The position numbers and the translations under genes were made by a program. From Candidatus Hydrogenedentota bacterium (GTDB lineage Bacteria; Hydrogenedentota; Hydrogenedentia; Hydrogenedentales; JAGMZX01), in the NCBI GenBank assembly GCA_029556545.1, contig JAKQEQ010000100.1:1-43737 (forward strand): 43,737 nucleotides of DNA, written 5' to 3'. Below the pieces are notes generated by a model. That model was not told the origin of the DNA, did not search any database, and worked only from the letters and a program-made list of their open reading frames with translations. This document shows, one piece after another, positions 24,100 to 31,496 of the stretch; the stretch's first letter is position 1, and the number at the start of each line of letters is the position of its first letter.

Positions 24100-25869
24100 A
24101 TGAACGGGGTCGGCGGCGTGGAGGGTGCGGCGCGAGGCATGCATGCCCGCCGCGCGGCGATTGCGGCGGCGTTGGCGGTTGTGCCCGTCCTGCTGTTTCT
24201 GAACAAAGCCCTTCATATTGATGACCCGCTCTTCGTATGGACCGCCCAGCATCTTCTTGAGGACCCCGTAGCGTTCTACGGGTTCGACGTGAACTGGTAC
24301 GGCGTGCCGGAATCGATGCACGCGGTGAACCAGAACCCGCCGCTGTTCTCGTATTATCTTGTCTTGTTCGGCGTCCTATTCGGCTGGCGCGAGTGGGGCT
24401 TGCACCTGGCCATGATGCCGCTCGCGGCATTGACAGGCGCGGGCGCGTATCTCGTGGCACGGCGATTCTGCGCGCATCCCCTGACGGCGGCGGCCACGGC
24501 GGTGCTGACGCCGGTGTTCCTGGTCTCCGCGACGACCCTCATGTGCGATGTGCCCATGCTGGCGCTCTGGCTGTGGGCGATGCATTGCTGGATCGTCGGG
24601 CGCGAACGGCGGTCCGCGCCGTGGTTTCTGGTGTCGGGGCTGTTGGTTGCGGCCTGTGCGCTGACGAAGTACTTCGGGGTCAGCCTCATACCTTTGTTGC
24701 TGGTATACACTTTGTTGCGAGGCAGGGGGGCGCGCATCCACGCGGCGTGGTTGATTCTGCCCGTCGCGTTACTGGGGCTTTACGAGTGGGGGACCGCGCG
24801 GTTGTACGGACGCGGGCTGCTCTGGGACGCGGTGTCCTATGCAAGTGGATTCCATGAAAGCGACGGCAATTACGCCGCCAAGGCGTGCACGACACTGGCG
24901 TTTCTTGGCGGGTGTCTCGTCTTCCCGTTGTTGTTTTCGCCGTGGTTGTGGTCGCGTCGGACGATTCTCGGCGGGATCGTATTCTGGGCGATGTTATTTG
25001 CCGCGTTCCTGTGGACCCCTGCGGGACGACACCTCCAGGATATCGCGGGGTTTGCGCCGTCAGCCGGCTATTTCGCGCAAGTGAGCCTGTGGCTTGTCGG
25101 CGGCGCGGCGACGTTGCTGTTGCTTGTGCCGGAAGGGGGAATGTTGCGCCCCCGTGGCACGGGTGTCCCGCCCGTGGAGGACCATGAGCAGGATGCTCAT
25201 GCCACGTGTGGCACGGGCGTCCCGCCCGTGGAGGACGGTGAGCGGGATGCACGTATCACGCGCCGCGCGGATCGTGTTGTGCTCGTCTTGTGGCTTGTGG
25301 GCACGGTCTTCTTCGCGGCGTTTGTGAACCACTACGTGAATGGCCGCGTGATCCTGCCCGCGGCGGTCCCCGCAGCCATCCTCGCGGCACGGCGCTTCGA
25401 ACATGCGCGATCCATGCCGGCGTGTTTTCGCCTCGCGCCGTTCGTCGTATCGGCCGTGCTTGGGTTGATGGTCGCCGGGGCCGATTATCGCCTCGCGGAG
25501 AACGGGCGCGTCGCCGCGCACGACACCATGGACCGCGCGGGGGACGGGCACGTCTGGTTTGTCGGGCATTGGGGTTTTCAATACTACATGGAGCGACGCG
25601 GCGCGCGGGCGGTGGACTTGTCGCGGCCCAATTTCAAGCCGGGTGAAGTGGTTGTCATACCGGAGAACAATACGAATCTGATCCGTCTCGGGGCGGACAT
25701 CATCGCCTCGACCGCCACGCTGGAATACCCCGCGTTTCCGGGATGCGCGACCATGCACCAAGCGTCGGGTGCGGGTTTCTATTCGGATGTGTGGGGACGC
25801 CTGCCGTTCGTGTTTACGGCCGCGCCGCCGGAGCGCTACGTGGTGGTGACGGTGGCGCCGAAGCCCTGA
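24100..25869 (+). CDS. GT39-type membrane glycosyltransferase with in-frame repeat insertion
   Basis: An integral membrane protein of 589 residues, resembling ArnT/PMT-like glycosyltransferases that use polyprenyl-phosphate sugars. It has an early acidic motif HIDDPLFVW (39-47), the aromatic NPPLFSYYLVLFG loop, about ten to twelve hydrophobic helices and a soluble C-terminal domain from about 470. ATG at 24100 has no strong ribosome binding site; ATG at 24139 with GCGAGG before it is an alternative. Around residues 352-388 the sequence is not membrane-like: it reads GTGVPPVED twice, encoded by a duplicated 29-nt palindromic unit inserted in frame between two helices. The acceptor is unknown. 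It lies 64 bp after panD. Confidence 0.85.
   Translation: MNGVGGVEGAARGMHARRAAIAAALAVVPVLLFLNKALHIDDPLFVWTAQHLLEDPVAFYGFDVNWYGVPESMHAVNQNPPLFSYYLVLFGVLFGWREWGLHLAMMPLAALTGAGAYLVARRFCAHPLTAAATAVLTPVFLVSATTLMCDVPMLALWLWAMHCWIVGRERRSAPWFLVSGLLVAACALTKYFGVSLIPLLLVYTLLRGRGARIHAAWLILPVALLGLYEWGTARLYGRGLLWDAVSYASGFHESDGNYAAKACTTLAFLGGCLVFPLLFSPWLWSRRTILGGIVFWAMLFAAFLWTPAGRHLQDIAGFAPSAGYFAQVSLWLVGGAATLLLLVPEGGMLRPRGTGVPPVEDHEQDAHATCGTGVPPVEDGERDARITRRADRVVLVLWLVGTVFFAAFVNHYVNGRVILPAAVPAAILAARRFEHARSMPACFRLAPFVVSAVLGLMVAGADYRLAENGRVAAHDTMDRAGDGHVWFVGHWGFQYYMERRGARAVDLSRPNFKPGEVVVIPENNTNLIRLGADIIASTATLEYPAFPGCATMHQASGAGFYSDVWGRLPFVFTAAPPERYVVVTVAPKP
25154..25236. repeat. Duplicated 29-nt palindromic repeat inside the GT39 gene
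   Basis: Two 29-nt units at 25154-25182 and 25208-25236, 54 nt apart, differ at one base. Each contains the dyad CACGGGYG-TCC-CGCCCGTG. Between them lies another perfect hairpin, CATGAGCA/TGCTCATG (25183-25201). The 54-nt period is a multiple of three, so the reading frame survives. A diverged copy is at 39071-39089. Confidence 0.95.
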
Positions 25870-25878
25870 GCAGGCAGT

Positions 25879-25918
25879 GTTGTGGCCGGTCTCCCCGCTT
25901 GCCCGTCGAAGCGCTTCG
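25879..25918. repeat. Repeat with 16-nt match to 35475-35490, plus palindrome
   Basis: GTTGTGGCCGGTCTCC (25879-25894) occurs in exact inverted orientation at 35475-35490. A 12-nt palindrome CGAAGCGCTTCG follows at 25907-25918. The copy lies directly after the GT39 stop codon. Confidence 0.85.
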
Positions 25919-25975
25919 CGAAGGCTGAGACTGCGCCACGGCCCCGACTGGAGGTCTCCAGCCTATCCTCCAAAA

Positions 25976-26005
25976 TTGAATTATCTCGGATCCGGTCGCT
26001 ATACT
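25976..26005 (+). promoter_or_regulatory. Promoter of tRNA-Leu
   Basis: TTGAAT (25976-25981) and TATACT (26000-26005) are 18 bp apart, and the tRNA begins 13 bp after the -10 box. Confidence 0.7.
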
Positions 26006-26017
26006 GTGCCTCTCACC

Positions 26018-26106
26018 GCCGGGATGGCGAAATTGGCAGACGCACTGGACTCAAAATCCAGCGGAGTTTCCCCTCCGTGCGGGTTCGACTCCCGCTCCCG
26101 GCACCA
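26018..26106 (+). tRNA. tRNA-Leu (anticodon CAA)
   Basis: Acceptor GCCGGGA/TCCCGGC, a Leu-type D arm, anticodon stem CTGGA/TCCAG with loop CTCAAAA (anticodon CAA), a long class II variable arm with GGAG/CTCC, and T arm GCGGG/CCCGC. CCA is encoded at 26104-26106. It reads UUG. A short GGCA/TGCC stem followed by a T6 run about 40 bp downstream (26140s) may end the transcript. Confidence 0.95.
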
Positions 26107-26240
26107 TACTGCTACAGCTGGCACACTCAGATATGCCGTATTTTTTGCGGATCGGGCGCCGGGAACCGGCAAACCATCGGTGAGCGTATGAGTCTTTTGG
26201 CGTATCCTTCGTTGGTTGCGTGTGCCAGGGAGGATGGAGC

Positions 26241-26639
26241 ATGAGTGCGCCGCTCAGGGTGCTGATCATCGATGACGAGGCGGACAATCGCGAGGTCGTT
26301 GCGGCCACGTTCGAGGCGGCCGGTTGGGAGACGACTACGGCGGAAAACGGCGAGATCGGGTTGATTCTTGCGTTGCGAGAGCACCCGAATCTTATCATTC
26401 TGGATGTCATGATGCCGGGCAAGGACGGTTTCGCGGTGTTCAAGGAACTGCGCGGCGACGCGCAAACGCAGGACATCCCGGTAATCATGCTGACCGCTGT
26501 AAATACTTACGAACTGGGCGTGCAACACGACGAGATGTCGATGTCGCGGACCTTGGGGGTGCGTCCGCCCGAGGCGTTCCTGGAGAAGCCGTTGGAGTGC
26601 GATCGGCTGATTGCGCTTGCCACGGAAGTCGCGGCCTGA
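26241..26639 (+). CDS. Stand-alone response regulator receiver protein
   Basis: A 132-residue CheY-like domain without an output domain. Acidic pair Asp11/Asp12 in IIDDE, phosphoacceptor Asp55 in LIILDVMMPG, Thr85 in VIMLTA and Lys116 in FLEKPL form the expected active site. The segment between Thr85 and Lys116 is about 30 residues, roughly 8-10 longer than in CheY, with a charged stretch (GVQHDEMSMSRTLGVRPP) that could mediate partner binding. GGGAGGA lies about 8 nt before the ATG at 26241. No histidine kinase is in the window. It lies 41 bp before the arylsulfotransferase-like gene. Confidence 0.92.
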   Translation: MSAPLRVLIIDDEADNREVVAATFEAAGWETTTAENGEIGLILALREHPNLIILDVMMPGKDGFAVFKELRGDAQTQDIPVIMLTAVNTYELGVQHDEMSMSRTLGVRPPEAFLEKPLECDRLIALATEVAA

Positions 26640-26680
26640 TTGTCTACTGAACCGCCAATTTTTCGGCAATAGGATTCGTC

Positions 26681-28093
26681 ATGGCGTGTAACCCTTTCAA
26701 GATCGTTGTTCCGGGCGCTCTCTGGCTCGTGCTGATCAGCGTGGCTTGTTCCGGGCCTTCTTCGCCGCAGCACGAGACCGGTTCCAGCGTGGAACCGGAA
26801 GCGGTTGCGCCGGGCGGCGATCCGGGGAACGCAACCACGCCGGGGAAATGGGAAGAGGAAGTCGATAATGTGGTGGACGAGGGGAGTCCGGCCTCGGATG
26901 AGGCCCCTGGGCCCGGTCGCTGGCGGCCTTTTCGCGCGGAATCGGGCGACGCGGCGCTTACTGAGGAGCAGCAACAGCAGATAGAACAACTCGACGCCAT
27001 CGGTTATCTTGCCGGCTCGATGCCGGCGCATGAGACAACCGGCGTGGTGCGGCACGACGCGACGCGAGCATTCCAGGGATTGAATTTTTACATGTCTGGG
27101 CACGCGCCCGCGGCGATGCTCATGGACATGGCGGGCAACGTGTTGCACGAATGGCGGCGCGAGTTTCGGTCGGTGTGGCCGAAACACCGCGCGAAAGACA
27201 CCCACCTCGGCGCCGCCCATTGGCGTCGCGCCTATCTCCTCGAAAACGGCGATGTGTTGGCTATCTTCGAAGGGCTGGGCGTCATCAAAGTCGACAGGGA
27301 CTCGCGGCTGATCTGGGCGAATCCCTGCCGGGCTCATCATGACCTCGAAGTGATGCCCGACGGTGACATCTACGTACTGGCGCGCGCGGCCCGCATCGTG
27401 GATTACGTGGACCCGAACCGGCCCATCCTCGAGGACTTCGTCCTGGTGCTGGATGAGCACGGAAAAGAGAAGCGCCGCGTGTCGCTGCTGCACGCCTTCG
27501 AACACTCGAAGTACCGGGCGTTCTGGCGCAAGTCGGGCAAGCGTCGCGGTGACATCTTTCACACGAACACCTTGGAGGTACTTGACGGGCGCATCGCGGG
27601 CCGCATCCCGGAATTCACGGCGGGGAACATCCTGACCTCGATGCTGAACCTGGATGCGATTGCGGTGGTCGACATGGATCGGGAGCAGGTGGTCTGGGCG
27701 CAACGGGGCAAGTTCAGGCGCCAGCACGATCCGCAAGTGCTCGAAAACGGCAATCTCCTGCTGTTCGACAATCGGGGACTGCCGGGCCAATCACGTGTTC
27801 TCGAGTTCGACCCGGACGACATGTCGCTCGTGTGGTCCTATCAAGGCACAGAGGCCGCGCCTTTCTATTCGCGCACCTGCGGGGTCTGCCAGCGGTTACC
27901 CAACGGCAACACCCTTATTACAGAGACCGATAATGGCCGCGCCTTCGAGGTGACGCCCGCCGGGGAAATCGTCTGGGAGTTTTACAACCCCGAGCGGGCC
28001 GGCAAGCAGCTCGAATTCATAGCGGCGCTGTTCGTGGTATTGCGTTTGCCCCCCGATTTCCCATTGGACTGGCTCGAATCGCGCGGCCCGTAG
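26681..28093 (+). CDS. Arylsulfotransferase-like lipoprotein (beta-propeller)
   Basis: A 470-residue protein with a lipoprotein signal ending ISVAC (Cys23), followed by a long Pro/Gly/Glu-rich linker (about 25-90). The body resembles the Arylsulfotran_2/ASST family: repeated blades such as GLNFYMSGHAPAAMLMDMAGN, HHDLEVMPDGDIYVL, HTNTLEVLDG, QHDPQVLENGNLLLFDN and CQRLPNGNTLITE. The family often has catalytic His in such HH/HT motifs, but members of this type may be sensory or binding propellers. AGGA lies about 6-7 nt before the ATG. The pairing with a single-domain response regulator 41 bp upstream suggests a surface propeller linked to signalling; this is inference. Confidence 0.8.
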   Translation: MACNPFKIVVPGALWLVLISVACSGPSSPQHETGSSVEPEAVAPGGDPGNATTPGKWEEEVDNVVDEGSPASDEAPGPGRWRPFRAESGDAALTEEQQQQIEQLDAIGYLAGSMPAHETTGVVRHDATRAFQGLNFYMSGHAPAAMLMDMAGNVLHEWRREFRSVWPKHRAKDTHLGAAHWRRAYLLENGDVLAIFEGLGVIKVDRDSRLIWANPCRAHHDLEVMPDGDIYVLARAARIVDYVDPNRPILEDFVLVLDEHGKEKRRVSLLHAFEHSKYRAFWRKSGKRRGDIFHTNTLEVLDGRIAGRIPEFTAGNILTSMLNLDAIAVVDMDREQVVWAQRGKFRRQHDPQVLENGNLLLFDNRGLPGQSRVLEFDPDDMSLVWSYQGTEAAPFYSRTCGVCQRLPNGNTLITETDNGRAFEVTPAGEIVWEFYNPERAGKQLEFIAALFVVLRLPPDFPLDWLESRGP

Positions 28094-28116
28094 CGCGCGT
28101 CCGGCTGCTTCTTTCA

Positions 28117-28178
28117 CCCTCACGCTTCCCTGTCCCTCACGCGGCGCAAGCGCCTGCGCTGCGCGCGGGGAGAGGGAG
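28117..28178. repeat. CCCTC/GAGGG-type imperfect palindrome
   Basis: An imperfect inverted repeat with CCCTCACG and CCCTGTCCCTC arms on the left, a GCGCAAGCGC centre and GGGGAGAGGGAG on the right. It resembles the perfect element at 35392-35412 and lies between convergent genes. Confidence 0.5.
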
Positions 28179-28194
28179 TAATGCCGTCGTCTCT

Positions 28195-28926
28195 TTACAG
28201 GCCGAGTGCGTCCACAGCCTGCTTCAGTAGGGCTTTCAGGCGCTCGTCGCGCGCATCCGGATCCAATCGCCTGCATAACATCTCGTAACAACTCGAGATG
28301 AGTCTTCTTTCTTCCCGGGTCACGTCGCTGCAACGCCCCGCACGTGCCTTGTTGATGGCGGCGCGGAGGATGAGTTGGTTGCGCCGCTCGGTGAAACTCA
28401 ACGGGCGCGACGGATCCGCGGCGGCCGAACGTCGCGTCTGGTTGGCCAGTTCGATTCGGGCCTCGGCCCGCTCCATGTCCGCGGATTCAAGGTCGATTTC
28501 CTGTTCCGGGAGTTGCGCGTGCAGCAAAGCCACCTGCTCCATGGTGAGCTTGCTCAGGTCCGTCAAGGAAAGCGCCAGCACTTGCGTCACGGCCTCTGCC
28601 GGGTCCTGAGACAATTGGATGTCGTCGCCGGAGCACTGGACGGTGTCCTCATCCGCTGGGGAAACCGACGAGACGGCGTCGGATCCGGCGCACTGCGCCT
28701 TGGCGACGAATCTGTCGACGCGTTCAAGACGCGCGCGCGCCTCATCGAGCGATCGTTCGAGGTGATCGAGCACGCGGTTCCAGCGGCGGTCGTTGTCCGA
28801 GGCGCTGGCGCGGCGCGCGTCGGCCTTCGAGAGAAGCGCCTTGATTTGTTCGAAGATATCGCGCGCGGCCTGTTGGCGTCGCAGCAGACGATCCAGATTG
28901 GGCGGCGCGTCTCTTGATGGTCTCAC
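28195..28926 (-). CDS. Hypothetical coiled-coil protein
   Basis: I do not recognise this 243-residue protein. It starts at GTG 28926, with AGGA 9 nt upstream. Residues 10-80 are strongly helical with charged heptads and many Arg/Glu/Ala, consistent with a coiled coil (LDRLLRRQQAARDIFEQIK, then LDHLERSLDEARARLERV). A Ser/Asp-rich linker (about 80-110) follows, then a second helical region to the end, including LTMEQVALLHAQLPEQEIDL. There is no signal peptide or membrane helix, so it is cytoplasmic. The strand is opposite to its neighbours, and it has no partner in view. Confidence 0.65.
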   Translation of the reverse strand: MRPSRDAPPNLDRLLRRQQAARDIFEQIKALLSKADARRASASDNDRRWNRVLDHLERSLDEARARLERVDRFVAKAQCAGSDAVSSVSPADEDTVQCSGDDIQLSQDPAEAVTQVLALSLTDLSKLTMEQVALLHAQLPEQEIDLESADMERAEARIELANQTRRSAAADPSRPLSFTERRNQLILRAAINKARAGRCSDVTREERRLISSCYEMLCRRLDPDARDERLKALLKQAVDALGL

Positions 28927-29117
28927 TTAGCGATGTCCTGGACTCGATTTTCGCCCCTCTAGACTTTCCGGTGAGTATATCACATTTGGATCTGCAACAA
29001 TCGAACGCCCCGCGAATGGGTCTGTCGATTTGATCGGAAACCGCCCCAAGAATGCGCGAATGGGTACCATGGTTCGCTGTGTGTCTTCATTATTAGGACG
29101 TGGGCCGGTCTTGTCAG

Positions 29118-29346
29118 CGCGCTTTAGCGCGGCTCTTCTTTGCACCCGTGTTCACGCGGGGTGTAAGAGGCCGTTGCTCCCGCGCTGAGGGCGCTTCAGC
29201 GCCGCTTGGCGAACTGCTTCAGCATAGAAACAATGCTGAAGCCGAGGAAAAGCCGCGCTGAGGCGTGCTTGTCTTTACACAAGGTTCCCGCATCACCCCG
29301 CATAAATGCGGGTGCAAAGAAGCGTCCGCCAAGGCGGGCTAAACGG
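29118..29346. repeat. Composite hairpin cluster with outward inverted copies
   Basis: About 230 bp of dense hairpins in a 500-bp gene-free interval. Hairpins: CGCGCT-TT-AGCGCG (29118-29131); GGCGCT-TC-AGCGCC (29190-29203); GCTTCAGCAT/ATGCTGAAGC (29216-29242, 10 bp perfect). The ends hold the same module in opposite orientation: CTTCTTTGCACCCG with GCGGGGTG near 29136-29163 is matched by the reverse complement of 29293-29322. Each module is a TTTAGC hairpin followed by a CACCC/GGGTG hairpin. No protein is seen. Confidence 0.8.
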
Positions 29347-29455
29347 ATTGCACGTACTCGGAGTCGATCGTGGGATAGTCGCGCTCAATTCTTGCTCGCC
29401 GCCGCATTGGACTACATCGACAGACCGGAATGCCGTGTCGCGGCCGCGCTTTCAG

Positions 29456-29461
29456 TATAAT
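29456..29461 (+). promoter_or_regulatory. TATAAT -10 box upstream of the esterase gene
   Basis: A consensus -10 lies 40 bp before the TTG start at 29502. No good -35 is seen at 17 bp. A translation start at 29430 would lie upstream of this box, so it was rejected. Confidence 0.5.
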
Positions 29462-29501
29462 AGACGGTACGACCCCGCATGGGTCGCGAGGAGACTATCG
29501 T

Positions 29502-30491
29502 TTGCATTCGTGGGCCCTGTCCATCACAGTCACATGCTGCGCGATGTCTTGCGCCGGTTGCGCGCACGGCTATCGCATTCAGGAGGGCGTGCGCTATGCT
29601 GCGCCGGGGACCAGACCGCTCCATTTGACGCTCTTCCTGCCCGAAGTCGATGACGCGGCGGCGCGACGGCCTTGCGTCGTGCTCATTCACGGCGGCGCCT
29701 GGGTAAGCGGCACGCGCCATCAACTGCGGTGGTACGGAAGGCGCTTGGCGGAGGAGGGGTACGTCGCAGCCGCCATCAGTTACCGAAAACTGCCACGCCA
29801 CCGCTTCCCGGCGTGCGTTCACGACGCCAAGTCGGCTGTCCGCTGGCTCCGGCTCCACGCGGACGACTACCGCATTGACCCGGATCGGATCGCGGCGTTG
29901 GGCAACTCCGCGGGCGGCCATCTCGCCGCCATGCTCGCCGCCACGGCGGAGATGCCCGAGTTCGAAGGGACCGAGAACCCTGGCCCGCCGAGCGATATCA
30001 GCGCGGCGGTAAGTCTCTACGGCGCGCTGGACCTCGCCGAGTACAAGCAACCCAAGACGTGGATTCGCGTCGGTGGCGTCGCGAAGGGGTTGGTGCGCCG
30101 TTTCGTGACCACGGACGCAAAAGCGCAACGGGACCCCTACGCCGCCGCGTCCCCGATCACCTATTTCGACGCGAACACGCGTCCGATCCTGCTGATTCAG
30201 GGCGAGAAGGACAATCTGGTGTCGGTCGACGTCGCGCGGCGGGCACACGACATGCTCGTCGAGGCCGGCGTGAAAACGAACTTGATCATCGTCCCCGACC
30301 GCGGCCACGCCTTCGATTTCTTCTATCCGAAAATCCGGCGCGAACTCTTCCCCGAGATACTCCACTTCCTCCACGAGACCCTCGGCGCGCCGCCCCGGGC
30401 CGCCCGATGTCGAGGGACTGGCACAAGCGACCCCGCGCTTCGCGGGGGAGGCGTGCCTGTCCCCGATCCCCAGGCCCCCCCCCATGACTAA
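29502..30491 (+). CDS. Alpha/beta hydrolase (BD-FAE/HSL-like esterase), lipoprotein
   Basis: An exported esterase of 329 residues. TTG at 29502 has GAGGAG 8 nt upstream and lies just after a TATAAT box. The N-terminus is a lipoprotein signal with MSCAGC (Cys20). The fold shows the oxyanion motif HGGAW (63-67), nucleophile elbow GNSAGG with Ser136, an acid in QGEKDNLV and the catalytic His in PDRGHAF. The family acts on short-chain or feruloyl/acetyl esters of polysaccharides. From about residue 305 the sequence is a repeat-derived tail (GTGTSDPALRGGGVPVP) encoded by the palindrome at 30414-30463, which looks added to a normally terminated enzyme. The stop overlaps the next gene by 8 nt. Confidence 0.85.
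   Translation: MHSWALSITVTCCAMSCAGCAHGYRIQEGVRYAAPGTRPLHLTLFLPEVDDAAARRPCVVLIHGGAWVSGTRHQLRWYGRRLAEEGYVAAAISYRKLPRHRFPACVHDAKSAVRWLRLHADDYRIDPDRIAALGNSAGGHLAAMLAATAEMPEFEGTENPGPPSDISAAVSLYGALDLAEYKQPKTWIRVGGVAKGLVRRFVTTDAKAQRDPYAAASPITYFDANTRPILLIQGEKDNLVSVDVARRAHDMLVEAGVKTNLIIVPDRGHAFDFFYPKIRRELFPEILHFLHETLGAPPRAARCRGTGTSDPALRGGGVPVPDPQAPPHD
30414..30463. repeat. 50-nt imperfect palindrome at the esterase 3' end
   Basis: Outer arms GGGACTGGCA (30414-30423) and TGCCTGTCCC (30454-30463) pair with one mismatch; inner arms CCCCGCG/CGCGGGG pair perfectly around CTT. The element supplies part of the C-terminal codons of the esterase. Confidence 0.9.
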
Positions 30492-31293
30492 GCCGACCCG
30501 TACCAAGCGGCCGCACGACGCCCCCTCCGAATACGACGCGTGGGCGCCCTTCTACGACCTCATTCACGAGGGGCTCCCCGGCGAAGCCGAGTTCTACGTC
30601 GGGCAGGCCGTACGCATCGGAGGCGCGACCCTCGAACTTGGCTGCGGCACGGGACGCCTCGCCATCCCGATGGCCCTCTCGGGCGTTGACGTCACGGGGC
30701 TGGACAATTCCCCAGCCATGTTGGCCCTGTGCCGCGAGAAGATTCGGCGATTCCCCCGATTGTCCGGGAGCCTCGAACTGGTCGAGGCGGACATGCGTGC
30801 GTTCACCCTCGAAAGGCGGTTCCGGTTCATCGCCATGGCGTATCGGACCTTCATGCAACTCCTCACGCCTGAGGACCAGTGCGCGTGTCTCGAATGCGTG
30901 CATCGCCATCTTGCGGACGACGGCGTGTTCATTCTCAACTTATGGGCGGCGCGGCCTTCGCGGGTCGTGACGGCCCATGAGTGGTCCCTCGCGGGGGAAC
31001 ACCACATCCCCGACACCGGAGAGCGGCTTGTCCATTACCATCGCGCGCGTTACGACGAGGACCGTCAACTGATTATCGAGGAACACCGCATCGAAGAGCG
31101 CGACCATTATGACCGCCTGCTGCGGGAAAGCCGCCTGCCGTTGGCGCGCGCCTGGGTTACCCCTCGCGAAATGAAACACCTCGTGCGCCGCTGCGGCTTC
31201 GACGTCGAGGCCGTCTTTGGCGATTTCAATTGCCGCCCCTTCCGACCCGAGCACACCGAGATGATATGGGTGCTTCGCCGGACAGGGACGTGA
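30484..31293 (+). CDS. Class I SAM-dependent methyltransferase
   Basis: A 269-residue methyltransferase with motif I LELGCGTGRLAIPM (from about 50), motif II VTGLDNSPAMLA, and a later EADMRAFTL segment typical of Methyltransf_25-type proteins. The C-terminal half has a beta-rich region with HYHRARYDEDRQLIIEEHRIEE that is common in this subfamily. The substrate is unknown; small-molecule or sugar methylases look like this. The start overlaps the esterase stop by 8 nt, so the two are likely co-translated. A clear intrinsic terminator follows at 31339-31364. Confidence 0.9.
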   Translation: MTKPTRTKRPHDAPSEYDAWAPFYDLIHEGLPGEAEFYVGQAVRIGGATLELGCGTGRLAIPMALSGVDVTGLDNSPAMLALCREKIRRFPRLSGSLELVEADMRAFTLERRFRFIAMAYRTFMQLLTPEDQCACLECVHRHLADDGVFILNLWAARPSRVVTAHEWSLAGEHHIPDTGERLVHYHRARYDEDRQLIIEEHRIEERDHYDRLLRESRLPLARAWVTPREMKHLVRRCGFDVEAVFGDFNCRPFRPEHTEMIWVLRRTGT

Positions 31294-31338
31294 AGGAGCG
31301 TTCTGAAGGCGGCATCACGTGCTGGTTGGGCCACTTGA

Positions 31339-31364
31339 GGAGGTCCGAAAGATCTCCGGTTTTT
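31339..31364 (+). terminator. Intrinsic terminator of the esterase-methyltransferase unit
   Basis: GGAGGTC (31339-31345) and GATCTCC (31351-31357) form a 7-bp stem with one G-U pair and a CGAAA loop, followed by GG and T5 (31360-31364). The T-tract overlaps the -35 of the leuA promoter. Confidence 0.8.
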
Positions 31365-31392
31365 GACGGGAAACGCGGGACTCTGGTAATAT
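31363..31392 (+). promoter_or_regulatory. Predicted leuA promoter with extended -10
   Basis: TTGACG (31363-31368) and TAATAT (31387-31392) are 18 bp apart, with TGG before the -10. The start site would be near 31399, giving a leader of about 97 nt. Confidence 0.7.
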
Positions 31393-31406
31393 TTCTCGAC
31401 TGGCCG

Positions 31407-31454
31407 ATGTTAATAGGCGGGGGCGGGCTGCGTCCGCCCTTTACGTGTATTTGA
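31407..31454 (+). promoter_or_regulatory. Possible leader region of leuA with small ORF and hairpin
   Basis: A 15-codon frame starts 8 nt after the predicted transcription start and includes two Leu and two Ile codons. It overlaps a GGGCGG/CCGCCC hairpin (31421-31439) followed by TTTA. This could form a small attenuator, but the Leu content is low and no ribosome binding site is visible. Confidence 0.25.
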
Positions 31455-31496
31455 CTGGCGGGGCGGGCCTGTATCACGCAAGACGAGGACGAAATA

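Noticed and set aside
25154-25236. CRISPR-like repeats
   Set aside because: Only two units with one hairpin spacer, in a coding frame and without cas genes.
25877-26244. Two plus-strand frames across tRNA-Leu
   Set aside because: They are translations of the tRNA and its flanks (GEIGRRTGLKIQ).
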